From a virus, in the IMG/VR virus record IMGVR_UViG_3300047471_000541, positions 1 through 64,000 of that record: DNA of 64,000 bases. One strand, 5' to 3'. Numbering within the stretch: position 1 is the stretch's first letter; the number at the start of each line of letters is the position of its first letter. This document shows positions 12,395-20,721 of this stretch, in pieces. The position numbers and the translations under genes are program-made. Below the pieces are notes generated by a model. The model was given only the letters and a program-made list of their open reading frames with translations. It did no database searches and was not told the DNA's origin.

Positions 12395-13809
12395 TGAACG
12401 TACTGAAGGTTGCCGTCCGATTTCTGCATTATCAAGCTAGAAATGGCTTGCTCGACGGCGAGAGCTGACGCGGCCACCTGCATAGAGAGGATTGAATCGG
12501 CCTCCTGGACGGCGAGTTGCGAGGACGAAACCCATGCCACCAGAGCGCCGTCGCTGATCGGCCCGACCAAAACGCTGATCGTCACAACGTCATGATCGAG
12601 GTCATCCACGATCCGGAAGTCGCCGGTCGCGATCTGAGCTACCAGATTCGACTCAACCGGTAGGTTGCCGGTAGGAAAGGGCAGCAGATAAACGAAGGGA
12701 CCGGCCAGCCGTACCCGAGTCGCCAGTTCGCTGATGTGCAAAAACTCGACCGCGCGGCGCGTTTTATTCGCTCCTTCAACTTCCGCATCATCGGAAATTT
12801 GCAGGAATTCGGTAGGGTTACGGCCCAGCGCCTCTCGGAAAAACGCGACCAGCGTGATTGTGAGCACCTCGTTTGCGGTGCGAGCAATAACGTGAGCCGC
12901 GACATTGGCCGTTGCGCTTTCCGAGGTCGAAAGAGCTTCGGACGCCGAGCGGTGCAGGTGCGCGATCCGCCTGAGTGATTCGGATACAACCAGCGATTCG
13001 GAAGGCACTCTGCCCTCGCCCCCGAAAAACATGACGCTCTGGATGGTGCCGAGCGATTCCGAGCAGGAGCGTTTAAAAACTCCGACGCGACTGACGAATT
13101 CGGAAACGCTCAGTGTGTCGGTGGTCGAGCGGATCCGAGCAAACCCAGCCGTGGCCGACTCGCTAATCGTGAGCGTGTCGGTCGCAAATCGATAGGGAAC
13201 ACTCTGCGCGCTCTCCGAGATTGTTAGAGAATCGGTGACGAATCTTCCGGTAAGGAGCGTTCGGGAAACGCTTTGACTAATTACGAGGCTTTCGACGCAC
13301 GAACGAACCGGTCCTAGTCCGTGAATGTAGATGCCGGGGTTGCGCCAGCCCGAGCTAAACTGAGCGTCGGCATAGCGCCGGAGCGTAACAGCCGCCTCGT
13401 CGATCCTGAGTGACTCAAAAGCGCTGCGTCGGATCGCGCCGGTGCCTGTCGTTTCTGAGGTATGAAGTGAATCCCACGCAAACGAGGACACCGAATGAGC
13501 GGAATGGAAATAGAGGCCGACATTGCGCCACGCCCGACTGAATTGCGCGTCAGCGTAGCGGTTAGCCGACACCGCAGCCATGTCGACCATGAGCGCGTCG
13601 CTCGCGCCGGCCCGCAAGCTACCGGACACGCGGATCGTTTCAGAGGTCGAAAGCGCGTCAGTGGCAAAAGCCGTCTTGGGCGTTTTCTCGTGAAGATAAA
13701 TCCCGCCGCGCCCAGCCCGACCAAACTGAGCGTCGGCGTAACGGTGGACGGACGCCGCCGCCATGTCGACCAGGAGCCATTCGGTGGCGGTGCGAGTTAC
13801 CGCTGCCAT
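12391..13809 (-). CDS. Repeat-rich tail fibre protein, 472 aa
   Basis: Two repeat types. Three N-terminal copies of RYADAQFxRxxRxxGxYxH (about residues 22-160), then a dozen or so divergent copies of a ~20-25 residue unit around TDxLTxSESxxR. At about 373-392 comes PFVYLLPFPTGNLPVESN, a motif shared with the 14910-16193 product, then a C-terminal domain of about 80 residues. Ser/Thr repeats and position next to other fibre genes suggest a fibre shaft. Starts at ATG 13809. Confidence 0.6.
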   Translation of the reverse strand: MAAVTRTATEWLLVDMAAASVHRYADAQFGRAGRGGIYLHEKTPKTAFATDALSTSETIRVSGSLRAGASDALMVDMAAVSANRYADAQFSRAWRNVGLYFHSAHSVSSFAWDSLHTSETTGTGAIRRSAFESLRIDEAAVTLRRYADAQFSSGWRNPGIYIHGLGPVRSCVESLVISQSVSRTLLTGRFVTDSLTISESAQSVPYRFATDTLTISESATAGFARIRSTTDTLSVSEFVSRVGVFKRSCSESLGTIQSVMFFGGEGRVPSESLVVSESLRRIAHLHRSASEALSTSESATANVAAHVIARTANEVLTITLVAFFREALGRNPTEFLQISDDAEVEGANKTRRAVEFLHISELATRVRLAGPFVYLLPFPTGNLPVESNLVAQIATGDFRIVDDLDHDVVTISVLVGPISDGALVAWVSSSQLAVQEADSILSMQVAASALAVEQAISSLIMQKSDGNLQYVQ

Positions 13810-13814
13810 TTTTT

Positions 13815-14015
13815 CTACTGGATCAGGGTTTTGACGAACGTAGCCGAAGGCGCTTGATCTGAGGCAAGCCGAATCATGTCCTCCCAGCCCGTGGCAAAGA
13901 GGTGGTTGTAACCGAGGCCAAATTGCGCCGCGACGAAGTGCGTTGCGTCAATCAGCGCGCTTTTGACAAACGTCGCAGAAGGCGATTGTTCGCCGTGGAG
14001 TGGAATGACTCTCAT
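13815..14015 (-). CDS. Small fibre-related protein, 66 aa
   Basis: The product contains SPSATFVKSALIDATHFVAA and again APSATFVKTLIQ, an internal repeat of PSATFVK. The HFVAAQFGLGYNHLF part resembles the RYADAQFxRxxR units of the neighbouring fibre gene. ATG 14015 follows the upstream stop directly (TGAATG). Probably part of the fibre assembly or a degenerate copy of the repeat. Confidence 0.55.
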   Translation of the reverse strand: MRVIPLHGEQSPSATFVKSALIDATHFVAAQFGLGYNHLFATGWEDMIRLASDQAPSATFVKTLIQ

Positions 14016-14900
14016 TCACGCGACTGCTATAAAGAGGGTTGCTCGGGCGCGAAGGTTGAGTGAGGCCGAGTTGTCAGTAACTGCGATCCAGCTATGGCCG
14101 TCGTAACTGATCGCCGATTCGCTGCCCCACGCATCATTCATCACCATGGCATCGTACATTTGCCCTTGGATTTTGGCTTCGGCGCCTACGCCTGTGGTGC
14201 TCCACAGAACAAGCGGCTCGTAGGCTGGCAAAGTTCCGTCCTGCCAACGATACCATGAGGTTGTGTCGCCGGTGTAACCGCCCTGCCAGTTCGCAATCGA
14301 GGGACCGCCTAAACTGGTCGACCACCCACTCATGTTTTGCAGGTTGGAAACTGTCATGCCCGAAAACAAACCCGAGCTGCTGGAATTATCGTAAGACGCA
14401 AGCGTTGTGCGCCATGAATACTTGGCTGTCACATCGGCGTCGGATGTGCCAGTGCCGTGAGCAAAGGCCAGCGCGTCACCAGCGGAATAGGGCAAAAACG
14501 GCGGCGTCCAAAGCGAACCGGCGCAAACAAAATTGCGTGGCGTAGTACGCGTGGCGCTGCCGCTAACAAAAGCAAAGAAGTGAAACTTAGTGGCTACGAC
14601 CCGCCATGTTTGTGAGCCAGGAAAACCGTAAAATGTCTGAGAGGTAGGCGATCCGCTGCTGTGCCGGATGCCAGCTTGACCGCAGTTACCGGTGCCGGGT
14701 TCAAGCACTATGACGCGGATCTTCTGTCCCGAATTACCGGAAGCGGTTTCTACCACAACGGTCGAGCTTCCGATTGGCCCGCTAATTAAATTCCAACCGG
14801 CATCAACACAGGCTTGCGCTATGAAATCGCACCAGTTCTGTCGTGTCGCCAGTGCCGCTGTTCGATTGATGTAAGTGCCGCCAGAATATTGAAGGCTCAT
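14016..14900 (-). CDS. Probable virion protein, 294 aa
   Basis: Beta-rich, Gly/Ser/Thr-rich product starting MSLQYSGGTYINRTAALATR with QNWCDFIAQACVDAGWNLISG; this N-terminal style resembles phage structural proteins that begin by describing a sample of a surface (inference from composition and context). It sits between two repeat-fibre genes. No enzymatic motif. ATG 14900; no clear Shine-Dalgarno, the upstream stop is 9 bases away. Confidence 0.55.
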   Translation of the reverse strand: MSLQYSGGTYINRTAALATRQNWCDFIAQACVDAGWNLISGPIGSSTVVVETASGNSGQKIRVIVLEPGTGNCGQAGIRHSSGSPTSQTFYGFPGSQTWRVVATKFHFFAFVSGSATRTTPRNFVCAGSLWTPPFLPYSAGDALAFAHGTGTSDADVTAKYSWRTTLASYDNSSSSGLFSGMTVSNLQNMSGWSTSLGGPSIANWQGGYTGDTTSWYRWQDGTLPAYEPLVLWSTTGVGAEAKIQGQMYDAMVMNDAWGSESAISYDGHSWIAVTDNSASLNLRARATLFIAVA

Positions 14901-14909
14901 AGGGTTATT

Positions 14910-16193
14910 TCATGGGTCAACGTATTGGAGTTCGCTCATAACAGGCGAATTGCCGGTTGGAAATGGTAGCAAGTATTCCCATGGCCCACCGACCTGCACG
15001 AACGCCGCGCACTGGTCAACGATAAAAAGGTGATCGAGCGTGGTGCGGCTCCGTGCTTGCCCCGCTGCAGGACTATCCACGGCCTGGAGCGCGTCCTGCG
15101 TATTCCGCTGAAACGTGACAGTCTGAGTCGCGGCCTCACTCACCGTGAGCGCGTCAGTGGCGCCGCGTTCGTCCTGATCGAAGCGCAATGCGAGTTCGGA
15201 AACATTGAGCGCCTCGACGGTCACCCGAAGCGCCTGCAAGAGCCGCGCAGCCAGGTCAGTCGTTGCAAGCGAGTCAGCACCAGTTCGAGTAATTGCGAGG
15301 GTACGCGCAAGGATTTGAGCAACCGATAACGACTCGGAAGTCGTACGATTGAATACGCCGAACTTGGTGGCGCTGGCTGACTCGGACGTTGCCAGTAGCT
15401 CGGTAGCCGTACGTAACGGAGTGACGAGCCGCGTAAGCGATTCAGCGGTCGAAAGGGATTCGCTTGTCGCGCGCGTGAGGGGGCCGGACTTGGACGCCTG
15501 CGCCGATTCAGCCGTAGCCAGCGCGTCAACGGCTGTGCGGCTATGAACCGTCCCCTCGGCAGCGAATTCCGCCGTGGTTAATATGTCAGTGATCGCGCGA
15601 ACGAGGGTCAGGGATCGCGCCGCGCTCTCAGTGGTGGTCAGGCTTTCACTGGTTGTCCGGTTGAGTGACGGAGTGGAACGAGCTGTGGTAGCGACTTCCG
15701 CAGTTGAGAGCGCCTCAGCAGCGGTCCGCGCTTCACTGAACCGGCGCGAAGCAGATTCACTGGTTGCGAGAGCATCAACTGCGCTTAGAAGCCTCGCCAG
15801 CGTGCGAGCCACGGCCTCAGTAAGCGTCGGAGCGTCAGAAGTGGCGCGGAGTAGCGCCGCCAGCCTTGCGACGTTCTCTAGGGTCGTTGGTGCGTCCGAG
15901 GCGGTTCTGGCTGCGGCCTTGGCTTGGGACGCAACTTGGGCGCTTGAAAGTGCGTCAGTGGCCGAGCGTTTGAGGTTCTGAGTGCTGGAAAGCGACTCGG
16001 ATGTTTTGACGCCGGTTTCGGACGTGGAGCGTTTGAGTTGCCCAACCCGAGCCACGCTCTCCGCTGTGGTTGGCGCTTCGGTCGTGTCGAGCGTGGTTAG
16101 CTCGGTGGACTCGGTGGCTAAAAGGTCAGTGCCGTTCTCCGCGAGTTGGCGATCACCGCTCTCGTAAAGGAGCTTGTCGAGTACGACGGCCAT
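14910..16193 (-). CDS. Tandem-repeat tail fibre protein, 427 aa
   Basis: Residues 30-390 are built from about 16 divergent copies of a ~21-22 residue unit, consensus R(T/A)xx(E/D)(A/S)LxTxESxAR. The protein ends GGPWEYLLPFPTGNSPVMSE plus six residues, matching the LLPFPTGN motif of the 12391-13809 product. An alternating helical or beta-helical fibre shaft is likely. The repeat arrays could change length by recombination. Starts at ATG 16193, 6 bases after the upstream stop. Confidence 0.6.
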   Translation of the reverse strand: MAVVLDKLLYESGDRQLAENGTDLLATESTELTTLDTTEAPTTAESVARVGQLKRSTSETGVKTSESLSSTQNLKRSATDALSSAQVASQAKAAARTASDAPTTLENVARLAALLRATSDAPTLTEAVARTLARLLSAVDALATSESASRRFSEARTAAEALSTAEVATTARSTPSLNRTTSESLTTTESAARSLTLVRAITDILTTAEFAAEGTVHSRTAVDALATAESAQASKSGPLTRATSESLSTAESLTRLVTPLRTATELLATSESASATKFGVFNRTTSESLSVAQILARTLAITRTGADSLATTDLAARLLQALRVTVEALNVSELALRFDQDERGATDALTVSEAATQTVTFQRNTQDALQAVDSPAAGQARSRTTLDHLFIVDQCAAFVQVGGPWEYLLPFPTGNSPVMSELQYVDP

Positions 16194-16199
16194 GATTCA

Positions 16200-16835
16200 T
16201 CACGGGATTTTTAATTCCGATTGCACCAACTGGACTGTACCTACAAAGCTCGTGCCACCGAGGACGCTCACGCCGATCTTGGTCGCCGTTGTGGAATTAA
16301 ACGTCGTCGTGGCTGCGCCGATACCTGGAATGCACTGAACCGCGGTAGCGAAAAATCCAACCGCTGTAGCGGCAATTCTCATGACGTTTACGAGAGCCGT
16401 AATCGTGGCGGCGGTCCCTGTTGTCCTAACGTTGAGTAAAACTTCAAACCGTCCCTGATCTGTTGCGGCGGTTTGCGCGACGCCGGCAGTCCAAGCCAAA
16501 ACAGCGGCATCGCTATTGGTTCCGGACGTCCCGATTCGGACGTTGATTTGCAAGATGGCAACACCAGCGGCGGTTTTAGCCATGTCCCACACGCACCAAT
16601 AGCTCGTTCCAGCCGTCCAGATACCGGCAGGAACAGTGATCCCCGAGCCGGTCAAATAAGCCTCGGCAGCGCCGGTTACCGTTTGCGCGGAAGTGCTGGC
16701 GTTAGTGGAAGCGTTCGCCTTGGTGACGAGGCTCGCGGTGGCCTGTTTACTAACGCCGCCCTGGGCGACACAAATTAAGTCAGCGGGCGATACCGAAGTC
16801 GCAACTGGTAGAGCTGAGTATTTGGTATCAGCCAC
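16200..16835 (-). CDS. Tail fibre/virion structural protein, 211 aa (GTG start)
   Basis: MADTKYSALPVATSVSPADL followed by VAQGGVSKQATAS is a typical opening of phage tail fibre proteins. The remainder is an Ala/Thr/Gly-rich beta domain. GTG 16835 lies 5 bases after the upstream stop. Its placement before the repeat-fibre genes suggests that it is a fibre head or trimer component. Confidence 0.6.
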   Translation of the reverse strand: MADTKYSALPVATSVSPADLICVAQGGVSKQATASLVTKANASTNASTSAQTVTGAAEAYLTGSGITVPAGIWTAGTSYWCVWDMAKTAAGVAILQINVRIGTSGTNSDAAVLAWTAGVAQTAATDQGRFEVLLNVRTTGTAATITALVNVMRIAATAVGFFATAVQCIPGIGAATTTFNSTTATKIGVSVLGGTSFVGTVQLVQSELKIP

Positions 16836-16840
16836 ATCGC

Positions 16841-17059
16841 TTAACGCCTGTTGAGCGCCCGTATAACGGCGTCACCGTTCCCACGGACTGGCACAATCTC
16901 AGCGCCCTTCTCCTTGTCCCGAGCGTGATCCTCGTCGATCGCTTTCTCGGCCAGTTTGAGCATGGCGTAAGAAAGCATCCGGTCTTTGATTGGACCATTC
17001 ACGTTGACCTGCTTACTGGCAGGATCAAACGTGATAGTCAGTGTGATCCTTGGATCCAT
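16841..17059 (-). CDS. Hypothetical protein, 72 aa
   Basis: MDPRITLTITFDPASKQVNV... then a helical C-terminus (YAMLKLAEKAIDEDHARDKEKGAEI). I choose ATG 17059, one base after the upstream stop; a longer in-frame reading to 17281 would overlap the upstream gene by 220 bases. Layout of a small beta-strand plus helix protein in a tail gene cluster; function unknown. Confidence 0.6.
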   Translation of the reverse strand: MDPRITLTITFDPASKQVNVNGPIKDRMLSYAMLKLAEKAIDEDHARDKEKGAEIVPVRGNGDAVIRALNRR

Positions 17060-17060
17060 C

Positions 17061-17852
17061 CTATCCGGAGAGCGTGATCGTGTCAGTGACCGTGAGGGTA
17101 TCGCCGTTGCCAACCGTGGCGTCCAGGTTGAGGACAGTCTCAAAAACCATGATGCCGCCACTCGTGCCGCCGGCGGGGAGCGCGTTGGTGAAAAGTCCCA
17201 TCTTGTGGAGCGCCGTGATCGTGCCGGTGATCGTGTAAACGACCTGCATCGTGTAGGTCGCCGTGCCGCCTGTGTGCGCATAGGTGGACTTGGTACGGGA
17301 ACAGCCGTTGGCGTTATTCTCAGTCGCCAGAACCGTGTCCGCGGCGTTCGCTGCGGCCGTGTCGGTGGTCAGGGCCATGAATCGCGGGATGCAAGTAGGG
17401 ATAATCGAGTAGCCGTTGGTCGAAGTCGGGGTCGCAGCCGCCGCGCCGTCTGCCGCGTTCCACCACTGATCCACCGTGAGCACCGTGGTCGAATTGTCAC
17501 CGATGTTGCCGTAGGTGGGTTCGGTGGCGAGCGCGGTTTCCGCGCAATAAACGCGCCAGCCTTTGTACTGGCTCGCAGTCATGCCGCCGCCACTGGGTGT
17601 CGCGCTCGTGGCCGTGGTAGCCGTCAGCGAGCCGCCTTTCATGGGAGCATGACCGAACGCTGCCGCCCAAAGGTCGCGGCCAGAGTTGGTGAGCAGGTTC
17701 TGCGAAATACCGAGGTCGTCTATGTCGCCATTTTTGCGCCGGATATAGGCGTGAACGTGGTTGGGGCCAAGGCGCAACTTTGTGACCGGTTTTCCTTTGC
17801 GGAATACAGTGAACAGTGAGCCGTCTTTAAGGGGTTCGATTAGGTGGTTCAT
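17061..17852 (-). CDS. Probable tail structural protein, 263 aa
   Basis: Starts MNHLIEPLKDGSLFTVFRKG, then a long Thr/Ala/Gly-rich beta region ending VGNGDTLTVTDTITLSG. Composition and neighbours point to a virion component (minor tail or fibre base). No catalytic motif. ATG 17852 follows the upstream stop by 6 bases (TAACCAACCATG). Confidence 0.55.
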   Translation of the reverse strand: MNHLIEPLKDGSLFTVFRKGKPVTKLRLGPNHVHAYIRRKNGDIDDLGISQNLLTNSGRDLWAAAFGHAPMKGGSLTATTATSATPSGGGMTASQYKGWRVYCAETALATEPTYGNIGDNSTTVLTVDQWWNAADGAAAATPTSTNGYSIIPTCIPRFMALTTDTAAANAADTVLATENNANGCSRTKSTYAHTGGTATYTMQVVYTITGTITALHKMGLFTNALPAGGTSGGIMVFETVLNLDATVGNGDTLTVTDTITLSG

Positions 17853-17858
17853 GGTTGG

Positions 17859-18098
17859 TTAGCCTCTGTCTTTGGAGCCCAATCGCTCGGTGACGGTTGC
17901 TGTTTTTTTCTTACCCGCAGGTGGCCCTGCGACGCTTGCCTTGTGCGTGGACTCAGACAGGACTATCCAGTTACCCGGATCGCCGTCACCCTTCCGACAG
18001 ATACGACACGATCGCGGCACCGGATTTTCGCCAGCCGCCGCAGCGATTTCAAAAGTGCCACAGTTCTTACACTGGAACGCGAACTTGGTTTCTGCCAT
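17859..18098 (-). CDS. Zinc-ribbon protein, 79 aa
   Basis: I choose ATG 18098 (MAETKFAFQCKNCGTFE). Two Cys pairs, CKNC near residue 10-13 and CRIC near 34-37, define a small zinc ribbon; the tail is Lys-rich. It lies between the endonuclease and tail genes. A role with nucleic acid is possible but unproven. Confidence 0.65.
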   Translation of the reverse strand: MAETKFAFQCKNCGTFEIAAAAGENPVPRSCRICRKGDGDPGNWIVLSESTHKASVAGPPAGKKKTATVTERLGSKDRG

Positions 18099-18143
18099 TA
18101 GTGAGCGCTTTTGCCGCAGCGTCGAAATTAACGCAAGCAAATT

Positions 18144-18638
18144 TTATTGGATCCTCGTCCATCTACCCTCCTTGTCGCGCTGGTGCATTTCAAAGTCGAA
18201 CCACGGCCACGCAGCTCGACAACCTTTGAAACGCACCATGTCGCGTTCACTGATCCACGGTCCTTTGACCTCGACCAGCGTGAAATGCGGTTCTGCCCAT
18301 TTGCTTCCACGTAACGCAGGCGGCGCCAAAAATATCCGAAGCTCAACAAAATCCGGTTTATACCACATCGCGGCGCCGGTTTTTGGATCTTCGCCCCACT
18401 TGAGGCGCATCCCCTCGAATTGATACCAATGGATTTCACCGGCCCGCTTCTGCGCTTCGAGGATCAACGAATACTCCCGCTCTGGCCTTGTCATGGAGCG
18501 CCGCGGCCTCGCGCGTTTTGCCTCGGCTGGGGGTTCCACGAACGAGGACTGCTCGAGGAACTTCGGGAGTTTGATGTGTCCCTTCGCCGCCAGTTTCCGC
18601 TGGTGCGCTTCGGCTTCCGCTCTCGTCTTTATCTGCAT
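18144..18638 (-). CDS. PD-(D/E)XK-type phage endonuclease, 164 aa
   Basis: The core EFEGMRLKW-like region is followed by WYKPDF (Asp96) and LVEVKG (Glu123, Lys125), the D...ExK signature of PD-(D/E)XK nucleases, with an upstream Glu53 in the helix RPEREYSLILEAQKRAG. Phage enzymes of this type resolve branched DNA or process recombination products, which suits its place beside replication genes. ATG 18638 follows AAGAAGGAAACCG. Its first 200 bases overlap the upstream gene in another frame. Confidence 0.7.
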   Translation of the reverse strand: MQIKTRAEAEAHQRKLAAKGHIKLPKFLEQSSFVEPPAEAKRARPRRSMTRPEREYSLILEAQKRAGEIHWYQFEGMRLKWGEDPKTGAAMWYKPDFVELRIFLAPPALRGSKWAEPHFTLVEVKGPWISERDMVRFKGCRAAWPWFDFEMHQRDKEGRWTRIQ

Positions 18639-18819
18639 CGGTTTCCTTCTTTTTTCTGAACTCTGCTGCGTCGGGACAGGTCGCCCAGTGAGGCATGTGC
18701 CGGTCCCGACGAAAATAGTAGTCGCCCTCCTTCACGGTGTTGGCGTTTACCGGCATATTCGCGCCCTTGAGGGTTTTGAGCCACACGATTGCGGCTCCGC
18801 AGCGTTTGCATTGGCTCAT
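18436..18819 (-). CDS. Zinc-ribbon protein with long out-of-frame C-terminal overlap, 127 aa
   Basis: ATG 18819 gives MSQCKRCGAAIVWLKTLKGA..., a CxxC...C zinc module (second site CPDAAEF) spanning about 60 residues. After KKKETDADK the frame enters the endonuclease coding region and continues for about 65 residues before a stop at 18436. That tail is probably a by-product of the overlap. A heptamer AAAAAAG lies just before the overlap. Function unknown. Confidence 0.55.
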   Translation of the reverse strand: MSQCKRCGAAIVWLKTLKGANMPVNANTVKEGDYYFRRDRHMPHWATCPDAAEFRKKKETDADKDESGSRSAPAETGGEGTHQTPEVPRAVLVRGTPSRGKTREAAALHDKARAGVFVDPRSAEAGR

Positions 18820-18826
18820 ATCGAGT

Positions 18827-19285
18827 TCACCAATCGGCATCGTCGGGATCGGTGGGGTTGCACCCGGGGATCGGTAACGCGCCTGCCATGTGAAATGGAT
18901 CAGATTTGCGATATTGGCGCCCCAGTTCCATCTGACGCTCGGTGAGAGCGGCGCGGGGTGTCTCACGGCTTTTCTCGTGCGTGACAGAAGCCCGCGCCTT
19001 TTCTCCTTTGTCGGTTGCGATAGAAGCGTTGGGGAACACAGTTTTCACCAGTTCCAAAATTTCCGCATCGGTTTTTTCGGGCAAGTTCATCGAGTTAGCT
19101 TTGAGGCCGAGTTGCGCCGCCAGTCGCAAGCGCCCGTTTATTTTGGATCCCAGCAGCTTGCCGCGCGTCGCCTCACAAAACATTCTGAATTTGACGACGC
19201 TACACTTGGCCGCAATCTCCACCGGCGTCGCGGCCAACAGATTGAGCGCAAGCTGCCGCAGGGTCTTTTCTTCGCTCTCAGTCAT
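18827..19285 (-). CDS. Hypothetical protein, 152 aa
   Basis: N-terminal half helical (MTESEEKTLRQLALNLLAAT..., FRMFCEATRGKLLGSKINGRLRLAAQLGL), a pattern compatible with a helical DNA-binding domain but not diagnostic. C-terminal half is polar and Pro/Asp-rich. Coupled to the upstream gene by ATGA. Located in the replication module. Confidence 0.65.
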   Translation of the reverse strand: MTESEEKTLRQLALNLLAATPVEIAAKCSVVKFRMFCEATRGKLLGSKINGRLRLAAQLGLKANSMNLPEKTDAEILELVKTVFPNASIATDKGEKARASVTHEKSRETPRAALTERQMELGRQYRKSDPFHMAGALPIPGCNPTDPDDADW

Positions 19286-19587
19286 CCTTTACATTCCCCT
19301 TTGTGCTCCTCGTATCCACCACACGCAGGACATAACATCGAGCCCGAATCCTCGTCGCGCAGGAGTTTGGCCTTCTCCTGCCGGAGCCGCCAGATCGCCA
19401 CGGCTTCCTGCGGCGTCATGCCGCAAATCATGTAAGCGAACACCTGCTCCTTGCCGCCTGGGGACTTCGGGAACTGGATCGACATGTAGGTCTGCCCGCC
19501 CAAATGGATCGTCACCTGTGGCGGTCGCTTGGTCGTGTAAACCTTGTGGCCGTCCTCCGGCCCGCCGATTATGTCGTACTCAATCAT
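19282..19587 (-). CDS. Small protein with C-terminal zinc knuckle, 101 aa
   Basis: MIEYDIIGGPEDGHKVYTTK opens a beta-rich domain; the C-terminus has CPACGGYEEHKGEC, a compact Cys3 (CxxC...C) metal site. A helix (PQEAVAIWRLRQEKAKLLRD) lies between them. It overlaps the upstream gene by 8 bases. Function unknown. Confidence 0.65.
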   Translation of the reverse strand: MIEYDIIGGPEDGHKVYTTKRPPQVTIHLGGQTYMSIQFPKSPGGKEQVFAYMICGMTPQEAVAIWRLRQEKAKLLRDEDSGSMLCPACGGYEEHKGECKG

Positions 19588-20056
19588 TGAATGGAAATTC
19601 GTCCTGTTCGTCTGCTTCTAGCTGCCTTCTGGCTTGGTCTGCATAGTCGCCGTGGTATTCGTAGCCGCCGCTGACGATTCGGAAATAGATTTGATCGCCC
19701 TCGAACCGAATCACTTTTCCGCGCTTGGTCACGGCGTACTTCGGAATGGTAATCTCGCCACGGACAAAACTGCAACCTTTGTCGGTAATCTGCCACCAGC
19801 CGCGCTTGAGTACCTGTTGCTCGGTTTCAACCACCGGATCGGCCAGTCCCCAATAGCGTAGCTTCTGTGAATTGGTGCGTTGCGAGTAAGTAAGATCGAG
19901 GCTGTCAGTTCGCACCGGCTTCATTCCGGCCTCAAAGAGCAAGCCCAAAAACCGCGCCAGCGCCTTGTTGAAACCGAACCGATATTCCACCAAGAGAGCG
20001 CCACACGACTCGCAACGCGGATGGTCGCCACCGTTATCTGGCGAAACTGTTGTCAT
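19580..20056 (-). CDS. Hypothetical protein, possible winged-helix, 158 aa
   Basis: A CESCGA pair sits near residue 15. The middle, QKLRYWGLADPVVETEQQVL, followed by GWWQITDKGCSFVRGEITIP, has the helix-then-wing rhythm of a winged-helix domain. The tail is acidic (DEQDEFPFND), recalling protein-interaction tails of replication proteins. ATG 20056 overlaps the loader gene (ATGA). Confidence 0.6.
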   Translation of the reverse strand: MTTVSPDNGGDHPRCESCGALLVEYRFGFNKALARFLGLLFEAGMKPVRTDSLDLTYSQRTNSQKLRYWGLADPVVETEQQVLKRGWWQITDKGCSFVRGEITIPKYAVTKRGKVIRFEGDQIYFRIVSGGYEYHGDYADQARRQLEADEQDEFPFND

Positions 20057-20721
20057 GGCGACCTCAAGTTGTAATCCTCGGTGTCCACATCGACGACAAC
20101 GCTCCCGCCGCGAATCAAGCGCGAGGAAATACGCGGATCGAGCAGGTCGCCCATCTGTTCAACGGTTACGTTGGCCGTCAATACTGTCCACTTCCCCAAA
20201 CGCCTTTCCAGCACATAATAGAGCTTGGACGCCGACAGTTCGCGGTGCTTCTCGTACTCGCTGATAAGATCGTCGAGAGCAAAGAAATCGTGTTGCGCTA
20301 CGTCCCGCAAAAAATCGAAGTCGCCTTGCAGCATCCGATCATTGACCGCGCTGCCCCAGTTAAGAAAACCGCCACGCCAACGAATGACGCGACCTTTGCA
20401 ACCCTTCTTCTCTGTTTCCTTGCTGCGCTCCCAATCAATCGCGCCATGCCTGTGATCACGGAATAAGTGCCAGATACGTTTTGCCAGCATGGTTTTCCCG
20501 ATGCCAGCGGGGCCGAGTAATGTCAGCCAACGCGGGTTCCGGTTGTTGAATAGATCGTCAATGAAGCCCACGGCCTCATTTTTCATCCGTTCCAACTGGT
20601 GGTCGTTGAGGGTCTGAAAGTCCTCGAACTTGCCCCACACCTTTGTAGCGTGAGGCGGTTCCTTCGAGGGCTGTTCCTGCGGTTCTGCGATTTTCTCTAG
20701 TATTGTGCTTATGTGTTCCAT
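20053..20721 (-). CDS. DnaC/DnaA-like AAA+ helicase loader, 222 aa
   Basis: Walker A GPAGIGKT near residues 72-79, Walker B FALDDL near 152-157, sensor-like TAN and a final DPRISSRLIRGG arginine-finger region identify a DnaC-type AAA+ ATPase. Such loaders place the replicative helicase at the origin. ATG 20721 is preceded by CACAGGAAACCA, the block's ribosome leader; the longer frame to 20739 is less likely. It overlaps the replication gene for 146 bases. Confidence 0.75.
   Translation of the reverse strand: MEHISTILEKIAEPQEQPSKEPPHATKVWGKFEDFQTLNDHQLERMKNEAVGFIDDLFNNRNPRWLTLLGPAGIGKTMLAKRIWHLFRDHRHGAIDWERSKETEKKGCKGRVIRWRGGFLNWGSAVNDRMLQGDFDFLRDVAQHDFFALDDLISEYEKHRELSASKLYYVLERRLGKWTVLTANVTVEQMGDLLDPRISSRLIRGGSVVVDVDTEDYNLRSP

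Noticed and set aside
12391-16193. CRISPR array or DNA repeat element
   Set aside because: The regular repetition is at the protein level within fibre genes, with variable DNA; no constant repeats with unique spacers.
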